Source of the DNA: Leguminivora glycinivorella
Taxonomy: Eukaryota > Arthropoda > Insecta > Lepidoptera > Tortricidae
DNA length: 64,000 nucleotides
Direction of reading: 5' to 3'
Assembly: GCF_023078275.1 (NCBI RefSeq)
Contig: NC_062980.1
Location: 13,968,783-14,032,782, forward strand
A program made the translations under genes and the position numbers. Position 1 is the stretch's first letter. Each line of letters starts with the position of its first letter. Positions 56,785 to 64,000 of this stretch are shown here, piece after piece. The notes under the pieces were generated by a model that was not told the origin of the DNA, made no database searches, and worked only from the letters and a program-made list of their open reading frames with translations.

Positions 56785-57489
56785 TAAGGATTTATTGAAC
56801 TTTTGATATAGCGGCTTAATAATATTTCCAATTATAAAACTATACGCCATACAAAATTGCTGCCAAATGATACTTAGGAATTTTAATAAGTGTTAATTCG
56901 AATTTCGAACTTTTGATATAGCGGTTAAATAATATTTCGGAATAAAAATTTTACGCGACTAAAAGTAGTTGTCAAATGATTCTTAGGAATTTTAATAAGT
57001 GTTGATTCGAATCATAAGCGAAACAAAATTACAGCGAAATAAGAATCGGGAAAATAATAATAGGGGAAAAGTAGTTTCGGGCAAACAAAACTTAGGCCAA
57101 TTAATAAAATGGGAAGCGTTTTCGGGCTACTAATAATCGACATTACAATTTTCGACTTTTTGATAGGTAACCCTTAGTGTGCAGTGTTTATGAATTGTCC
57201 TACGACTCTAGGTGGTTACTCTCAGAAGCTAAGTTGTATAGGTATATTTATTGGATTTACTTCCACTAGCCGCTTCAAGACAGACTGAAATATAGTAAGG
57301 ACCAGGACCCGTACGTCTCATGCCGATAACACCAATTTGACGTCACGCGGAATGATCATAAATATTTTTATTGTAATTATTAATCATTTCATTAATCATC
57401 AATCATTTTAATCATGTACGGGTCTTGGTGAGTACTGTTTCTTTGTACGTCAGTTGCAAACTGACATTCGAATACATACATACATACAT

Positions 57490-57605
57490 ATAATCACGCC
57501 TGTATCCCATAAAGGGGTAGGCAGAGCACATGAACTACTAAGGTTTTAGTGCCACTCTTGGCAAAGAGGGGTTGAAAGAAATCCAAATTGTGACATTTGA
57601 ATATG
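57490..57605. repeat. Dispersed repeat fragment (CATACATACATA then GGGGTAGGCAGAG)
   Basis: ATCACGCCTGTATCCCATAAAGGGGTAGGCAGAG-type text, followed by GTGCCACTCTTGGCAAAG, is a widespread lepidopteran repeat tail; cited by position. Next to it, 57182-57480 has nothing I recognise. Confidence 0.5.
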
Positions 57606-57923
57606 ATTTTTATTGCCGGAATTTAAAATTCCTCTTCATGATTAAACGTCCGCTGGTACGGCACTGCACTACTTCATATCGTCAACTAAACTCGCAAACC
57701 TCGGAAATACATCAACGAACATTATGAATTTGTTACTTTATTAGAAAAGAAGTACAAAAACTTGCATACACGGAACATACACGGGTATAGTGTCTTTAAC
57801 GATGGCACGTGCTCTTGCTAGTAATGTCATATAATTAAAAGTTATATTTGACAAATCTGTGAGTCATCATAAGTATTACAATTCCCGAGGCTTGAAGTTT
57901 GCAAATTTAGTCGACTATAAAGT

Positions 57924-58395
57924 CTTCTTCTTCTTCCTCCTACCCTTATCCCACGTTATGTGGGGTCGGTACAACACGTCTTCCTCTTCCATTCTCCTCT
58001 ATCTTTCGTCATCTCAACACTCACATCTTTCTTCCTCATATCCTCTTTCACACAATCCATCCAGCGTTGTTTGGGTTTACCCCTCCCTCTCCATCCATCA
58101 ACCTTCATCTCCAACATTCTTTTGCCTATATGACATTCATCCCTCCTCATTACATGACCGAACCACGCCAACCTGCCACTCCTCATCTTTTCCGTTATAG
58201 GCGCAACTTTCAAACTTCCCCTAATATACTCATTCCTGATCCGATCCATTCTGGTCACTCCACACATCCATCTCAACATTCTCATTTCCGCTACGTGCAC
58301 TCTCCTTTCATCCTCCACCTTTGTTGCCCAGCATTCAGATCCATACAATACAACAGGCCTCACAATCGTCTTGTAGATTTTCCCCTTAAGTTTAA
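57924..58395 (-). pseudogene. RTE-like reverse transcriptase C-terminal fragment
   Basis: The minus frame gives GKIYKTIVRPVVLYGSECWA, then MRMLRWMCGVTRMDRIRNEY, RSGRLAWFGHVMRRDE and PKQRWMDCVKEDMRKK. This is the end of the RTE-type ORF, near-intact over about 145 residues, followed by the characteristic 3' end near 57924. The 5' part of the element is absent. It is in better condition than the fragment at 32930-33280. Confidence 0.85.
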
Positions 58396-58984
58396 GGGTT
58401 CGACTATAAAGTAAAAACATTAAAACTGTTCGCCTATGAACTGAATTATATTTAACAGTAAAATAAAAACAGCATATTTTTATAAAGTACATATTTATTT
58501 ATATCACAATTCTCCTTTCCACTGAACATGTTGTTTATATTTTTGACAAACGTACATCAATACTCTGTATAATACTCAACCGTTATGTTTATATTGGTGT
58601 TCATTATAGTTCTTGACAAATTTATATATCACAATTATTTCTACTGACAAAAACATGTTAGTCAGATCATGGTATGGTATATTGAAACACGCCCAAATTG
58701 TTAGTAGAAGAGGCGCAATAAATTATTTTTTGCATTTAATTCACTTCGCTATTTTTTCAAGTTTACCGCCTTTTCTACTGACAAGGTAGTTGTGTCAGAG
58801 TATAGTCGATAATGTTTTGTAAATGTAGAGTTAACCTTTTGCACCCCAAGGACGGATTATAAGTAGCAATCTAACACTTTTATCACGTCAAATGGCGCCA
58901 CTTTAACAGTCTGTTGTCACTGTCAAATTACATACAATTATTCGCACATTTTTTCCGGCTTGGATACACAGGCTGTAGTGTGCC

Positions 58985-59210
58985 TCGGCCAAAGACCTTT
59001 ACAGGGGACAGCGGAATCACATTTTTGCCATACTAAATTGAACCTTATCACTGAGACAGAAAGGTGATCGTATCAGACTAGCGAAAACGGTCCACATGAG
59101 AGGGCATTGTTTGGGCTGGTGTCCCTCTCGCACGTGTGGCCAGTGTTAATGAGGTTACCATAGTAGTAGTATTTTTATCTGTATATTACCTGACTTTATA
59201 ACTTCTTATA
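58985..59210. repeat. Copy of the 16.46-kb repeat (half element)
   Basis: AAAGACCTTTACAGGGGACAG, CGTATCAGACTAGCGAAAAC and GAGGGCATTGTTTGGGCTGG match 16459-16685 with few changes, in the same orientation. It is followed at 59225-59280 by the GGGGACGCCTTACACAG repeat, the same neighbour type as at 17.1 kb. Confidence 0.85.
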
Positions 59211-59280
59211 AAATTAAAATAAAATACATAAATAAATATTGGGGACGCCTTACACAGATCAACTTAGCCCCAAACCATAA

Positions 59281-59820
59281 ATTAAGACGGTCCCCCGTTT
59301 GAATGCCCTCGCTCGATCGCGCTACTTCCCCTCCCCGCACCCCTGTTATACGATACGTCGATCGAGATTCAAGACCACCATACGTAACAAGTCGCCATCT
59401 AGGAGGAGTTGCTTGTACTAGATCGCAATAGCTACTAGCGCCAGGAGTTGCCTGTACGAATGTATGGGTACTAATACACTTTAATGCTATAAATATGCAA
59501 ATTTTTTTTAACGAGAAAAACTACTAAACATATTATTATAAACGGAAATAAATGCAGTAAACTAAAGAAAAGTGACCAAGGCCTTCAGTTACCCGCGGCT
59601 GGAATGCTGTCGTATTATGGAAGATTTTTTTTGTCAATAATCAATATGAATGTTGTTGTATTGACGTATCATAAAATTACCTTTAAACTCGAACCAGAGG
59701 GCCCTGTGGCATCATCAATGACCGTATCGATAACCGGAACAAAATGTAATTCCTGTTTTAGTACTAAAACAAATTGTTTATTTCATAATGTATAATGTGA
59801 AAAGTACTAGCGCATTTTGG
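59281..59820. other. Non-coding stretch
   Basis: No host gene or named repeat seen. It has a mildly GC-rich start (59285-59345) and then AT-rich DNA. The frame at 59604-59795 has no recognisable motif. Confidence 0.3.
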
Positions 59821-59935
59821 CCAGTAGTCATAAGCAGAGTTTGGCGCTGTGGTTTGTAACGCCGCTTACTGACTGAGTGTAGTACTAGTATGGTCTGGGT
59901 TCGATTCTGGCCTGAGGAATATTTTTTTGGTTTTT
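59821..59935 (+). repeat. tRNA-like SINE head
   Basis: GGTTCGATTCTGG (B box) preceded by a TGGCGCTGTGGTTTGTAACG A-box-like part, and followed by a T-rich tail. A different SINE head from the one at 30825. Confidence 0.5.
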
Positions 59936-60876
59936 TTTTTCAAAACCGATAAGTTTCTACATTATAAAGGTTTATATCTCCCGTTTACAATATTTATGGC
60001 AATTTTCATTGTTTTGTATGTTTTTCCTGATGTAAATTAATTGTAGGTTCACATAAAAAGTATCTTTTTTTTGCAATAAAACAGAACGCGTAGCAATAAA
60101 TATAGGTACCTATTATAAATATTCACTTAAGCTAATGCATGTGCCTTGTGTTTGGGGTTGCGTTGCGACTTGCGAGTTGCGAGGTAGGTAGTCCGCAGCG
60201 CCGAGCCGGCGAAAGACTGCATACAGGCAGACTGCATATTTAGCACGCACAGTACAACTCAAGTACCTACCTATAAGTTACATTTTGAATAACGAGACAT
60301 TTTAAAATTATATGATAATTATTACGATCAAAGATTCGACCTACCATAGAAACGTTGAATTTTGTTACAAATATCATACAGGGAACCAAACTATACAGGC
60401 AGTAATTTTTATAACAAGCAATATTTTCTGCACATGGGCTGCCGGCTGGCTGTGTGAAAAAAAGAATAGAACATCAAAATTCATCATCAATTTTGTTTAT
60501 TACTTATGTACATTTTAAATCTTCGATTCTGTCTTCAAAACACTCTTCTCTCTCTAACGCTCCTCTATCACGAGGCTATTCAAATGAAGCGCCACTGACG
60601 GGTCTCTATTGGTTCCCATAATTTTTTAAGTCCGATTTTTACTATCCATAACGTTTTCCGTCATAGTTTTTCTTAGTCATATTATCACTAGTCATAAAAT
60701 TAAACGTCAGAAATTGTAGTTCTGATTTTTGAAAGTCATAAGTATTGTTAGTCATAAAATTTATTAGCCATAATAATCAAAGTCCATAGATGTACAAATC
60801 CATAATGTTGAAGGAAATAAACTTATTCGGAATAATTGATCTAAGGATTTATCACAAGTCATAACGATTAATAACC

Positions 60877-61486
60877 GGGTTACCCTCATCTGGTAGAATA
60901 ATTTTAGTCCGAAACACACTTCGCATAACATGTTTCGCAGAAACACTTTCAGTCGAATGGTAATTTTGCAGAAAATTTAGTTGGCATTATTACTACCATG
61001 CATAAGACACATTTGGCAGAATATTGTTTTACAGAACATTACTTTGGTCGACTTTGATTTAGCATAATTGTATGTACCATAATAATCTTATAGCATAATA
61101 TTACATTAGCAGAATTATTACACGCTATCATAAGAGAAAAACTGGCCCAGAGTCACCGTTAGGTACGACGACGAGCGAAGCGAGGAGGAGTGTTAGGTAT
61201 CTTGCATCCCCAACACATCCAACTCGCTATCAAATAGCAAATTGCAACTTTATGCCACCTAAATATTATGCACAAATATTATTTGCAAAAGCAAATGTTC
61301 GACTAGAAGAATATTATGGTCATCAACATTATGACAACAGATGATTCGGTATTACAAAAATCTGCGAAATGATTTATGCCAAAGCATATTCTGCGTAAGG
61401 TGTTTCTGCCAAACATGACTTCTGCCAAGAACTATTATACGAATCAAATATATGCGTAAAAAGTTTCTGCCAGATAATAGTGAACC
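60877..61486. mobile_element. Foldback element 4, nested in element 3
   Basis: 9-bp duplication TTAATAACC at 60868-60876 and 61487-61495. Ends GGGTTACCCTCATCTGGTAG and, inverted, GGTTCACTATTATCTGGCAG. The left arm has GCAGAAT, GCATAAT and GTCGA words; the right arm has their inverses (ATTCTGC, ATTATGC). The centre (61140-61215) has GCGAAGCGAGGAGG flanked by two GTTAGGTA motifs. Confidence 0.8.
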
Positions 61487-61644
61487 TTAATAACCATGTG
61501 TTTCTTCACTAATAGCATTAAATGGTTCTCTATTGTTTCCCATAAAAAATGTTGCATGTTTTTTTCGTCTGCATTTTCGAAACTTGTAATTTGGCTTACT
61601 AACTTCCTCAGTGTTTATTAAATTTTCATGGCACTTATTAAACC

Positions 61645-61950
61645 ATTTGGTCTCGCCAAGGAGCCGACGTTGACAATTTCTATATCCGCTTTTAAGGACA
61701 AAAGATAACTAGCAAAAGGAAACTAACTACACGAGTTAAAGGGTTACTTTTTGAAACAATTTTGTTCCGCCAATAAACCGACGGAGCTCCGCTACGCGGG
61801 CCTCCTATTTCCGCTCTAAGGTAACTAACGAACCTACACTAGGAAAAGGGTTATTTTTAAAACAATTTAGTTCCACCAATGAGTAGACGGAGCCCCGCTA
61901 CTCGGGGCTCCTATTTCCGCTCTATGGAATCAAAGGAAACTAACAACCTA
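61645..61950. repeat. About 105-bp x 3 tandem repeat
   Basis: Units start CGCCAATAAACCGACGGAG or CACCAATGAGTAGACGGAG, pass CTCCTATTTCCGCTCT and end AGGGTTACTTTTTGAAACAA-like. The third unit contains a GAGCCCCGCTACTCGGGGCTC palindrome region (about 61891-61911). First unit more diverged. Confidence 0.75.
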
Positions 61951-62653
61951 CCCGAGGAATAGGGTTACTATATTTTTTTCTGTGTAATTATATGTATGTC
62001 TGAAATATAATATACTTTAGGAATTTTAGACATTAAATCGATATGCAGAAAAATGAGTAGGGCTTCAAAATATATGCCTAATAATATTTCTGAATAATTA
62101 TTGTTATACTTTTCAATTTTATACTCATCAACTTTATGACTTTTGAGATTATGATATCCAATATTATGGATGGTTATTGTTAGAACCATGAAACGTTATT
62201 CGTAACAAAAATTATGACTAGTGATGTTTATGACCACAAAATATGTGAATAACAACTTCTGACTAACGAAATTATGAACAATAAGTTTATGGGAAAGAAA
62301 GGGATCCCGCCACTGACATGTGTGCTTAGTCCGCCTTCGCGCGCTATGTATCTGCCCATTCCATGAATTTCACATTTTATCTTATTTATATTTTAGCTTT
62401 TAGAAGACAAACAAGCGGTGTACACCATTTGAGCGACGACTAACACCAGTACTGGATATTTCACAGAATGACTGATTGGATGCTTGCGAGTATCCATGAT
62501 AACGCTCGCGCACCAAACATAGAAGGTTTTGAAAGAGATTTCTCAAGGAATTGTATCTAGCATAATGACGAATACATGTATACAGGGTTACGGTGATCGC
62601 TTTCCATCAGGCGGACCGTATACCTGTTTGCATGTCTTTACGTTTGCTTTTAT

Positions 62654-63195
62654 AAAAAACCGGCCAAGAGCGTGTCGGGCCACGCTCAGTGTAGGGTTCC
62701 GTAGTTTTTCGTATTTTACTCAAAAACTACAGAACCTATCAAGTTCAAAACAATTTTCCTAGAAAGTATTTATAAAGTTCTACTTTTGTGATTTTTTTCA
62801 TATTTTTTAAACATATGGTTCAAAAGTTAGAGGGGGGGACGCACTTTTTTTTCCTTTAGGAGCGATTATTTCCGAAAATATCAAAATTATCAAAAAACTA
62901 TGTTAGCAAACCCTTATTGATTTTTAAATACCTATCCAACAATATATCACACGTTGGGGTTGGAATGAAAAAAAATATCAGCCCCCACTTTACATGTAGG
63001 GGGGGTACCCTAATAAAACATTTTTTTCCATTTTTTATTTTTGCACTTTGTTGGCGTGATTGACATACATATTGGTACCAAATTTCAGCTTTCTAGTGCT
63101 AACGGTTACTGAGATTATCTGCGGACGGACGGACGGACGGACAGACAGACATGGCGAAACTATAAGGGTTCCTAGTTGACTACGGAACCCTAAAA
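62654..63195 (-). repeat. About 540-bp dispersed repeat, copy 2 (inverted)
   Basis: Starts AAAAAACCGGCCAAGAGCGTG and ends GACTACGGAACCCTAAAAA, so it is the reverse of 31651-32200 and nearly full length. The tetranucleotide run (GGAC)n at about 63123-63141 matches the (GTCC)n there. Confidence 0.87.
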
Positions 63196-64000
63196 AGGAT
63201 TATACTATTCTACATACGTTTTTTGCGTTGTACTTTCCTCGCTATAAATAGTGGAGGGGAAAAGTTTCGTGTTGCAAACGGGTGCAAATGTATTTTACTT
63301 TTCGTGTGTTGAAAAACTCGCCAAGTTCAACTTTGCACCCTTGTATAACAAATAACTATTACTTATTAGCTTTTATCTACGCCTTACTTTTATTTGATTC
63401 TATTGATGATATATATTGCTTAAAATTATCAAAATGGGTAATTATTCGCAGTATCCAATGCCTGGAAAAGGGGTGACACCACCTCCGAACCGAATCAATG
63501 TACAATAAATTTAATCATGGGATAACGGTAAGCAAAAAAATAACATAGTGCAATACATATTAGGTTTCTTTGAGTTTGAAAGTATTATTATTTTTTAAAT
63601 CAATAATACATACTAAAACTATATTACATTTACTGTAATTTTGTTCTTTATACTCACTCCCTATCGGCAATAGTTCCGGAGATATGGCCTTTGAAAAAAA
63701 AAACGAACCACTGTCGACCACTTCACCCTACACACACAGCGCGCACAGGCGAGGCGGACGAAGCACAAAGTTCAGTCGCGTACCATCTGAATAGTCTCGT
63801 GAGAGAAGAGTGTTTTGGATACAGAATGGAAGGATTAAAGTGTATAAACAAACACGATGTAAAAATTGTTCTTGAATAAATAAACTGAAACTGAAACTAT
63901 ATAAAATTTAACGAAATATAATATTACATTTTCAGGTTCCATTATTTTTTAACATATTACTTGTTATAAAAATTACAGCCTGTACAATTTGGCACAATAT
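63196..64000. other. Window end, no gene recognised
   Basis: AT-rich. The frame at 63691-63879 ends near AATAAATAAACTG, which could be a polyadenylation site, and the stretch from 63680 could be the 3' end of an unknown transcript. No protein family is evident. Confidence 0.3.

Larger units (their letters stand above)
55372..57172. mobile_element. Foldback element 2 with TTAGG-type minisatellite core
   Basis: Exact 9-bp duplication CTTAGTGTG at 55363-55371 and 57173-57181. Ends GGTAACCTATCGATG on the left and, inverted, GGTTACCTATC-like complement GATAGGTAACC on the right, with CGAAAA shared further in. The left arm has a 124-bp duplication (55521-55770). The core is a twelve-unit minisatellite (55780-56450), and the right arm has a nested MITE (56536-56784). 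No protein-coding capacity. Confidence 0.85.
60600..62308. mobile_element. Foldback element 3 (outer), degenerate ATTATG/CATAAT word arms
   Basis: 9-bp duplication GCCACTGAC at 60591-60599 and 62309-62317. Ends GGGTCTCTATTGGTTCCCATAA and, inverted, GGGATCCCTTTCTTTCCCATAA, cited as two 22-base ends by position 60600-60621 and 62287-62308. The left arm repeats words such as AGTCATAA and TCCATAA; the right arm repeats their inverse (TTATGAC, TTATGAA). A second foldback element is nested at 60877-61486, and a threefold tandem repeat lies at 61645-61950. A second copy of the left-end text (TTCTCTATTGTTTCCCATAA) appears at 61525, hinting at an internal rearrangement. Confidence 0.8.

Noticed and set aside
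63691..63879. Small frame near the window end as a gene
   Set aside because: No recognisable motif or splice context; reported only as a possible unknown transcript end.

Overview
The window looks like a nuclear genomic segment from a moth or butterfly. The host genes are insect-like and intron-rich. The intergenic and intronic DNA is AT-rich and full of repeats that I recognise from Lepidoptera: tRNA-headed SINEs, RTE-type LINE tails, BEL/Pao LTR elements and TA-flanked MITEs. I see no bacterial-style operon, CRISPR array or rRNA. Exon coordinates were built by hand from splice signals and reading frame, without transcripts.

Host genes. (1) BET1 SNARE, single exon, + strand, 1077-1415. (2) A SWSAP1-like recombination ATPase paralogue, - strand, 2295-2756, possibly lacking a 5' exon. 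(3) A large chromodomain gene, - strand, 43174 to 26383. Its 21 coding exons join in frame to about 906 residues, and it is best matched to Chromator/Chriz. (4) The SUMO E2 enzyme UBC9 (lesswright), + strand, 44781-45915, four coding exons, 159 residues, head-to-head with Chromator. (5) The TFIIH core subunit p44 (GTF2H2/Ssl1), + strand, 48271-54937, nine coding exons, 400 residues.

Mobile DNA dominates the rest. 4587-14385 is a BEL/Pao element with two 2,330-bp LTRs that are almost identical, a 5-bp target duplication, an intact gag and a gutted pol. It sits inside an older non-LTR fragment. 17.2-23.3 kb is a CR1/Jockey-like non-LTR element whose ORF2 is split by a 2,096-bp solo BEL/Pao-type LTR. 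Both LTR types carry a similar acceptor-exon-donor module near their 3' ends, which suggests spliced leaders.

The most unusual finding is a set of four foldback elements: 37064-38072, 55372-57172, 60600-62308, and a nested one at 60877-61486. Each has GG(G)-starting imperfect terminal inverted repeats, exact 9-bp target duplications and arms made of degenerate short words repeated in opposite orientation. Three of the four have tandem-repeat cores, and two of those cores are related minisatellites carrying the insect telomere-like TTAGG motif. They resemble Drosophila Foldback elements in plan.

Host exons also show local tandem duplication. The chromodomain exon of Chromator has decayed extra copies downstream. 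Its C-terminal acidic exons are duplicated, with relics. The last exon of p44 is repeated at an exact 183-bp period past the stop codon. 57.2-64 kb has no host gene that I can recognise.
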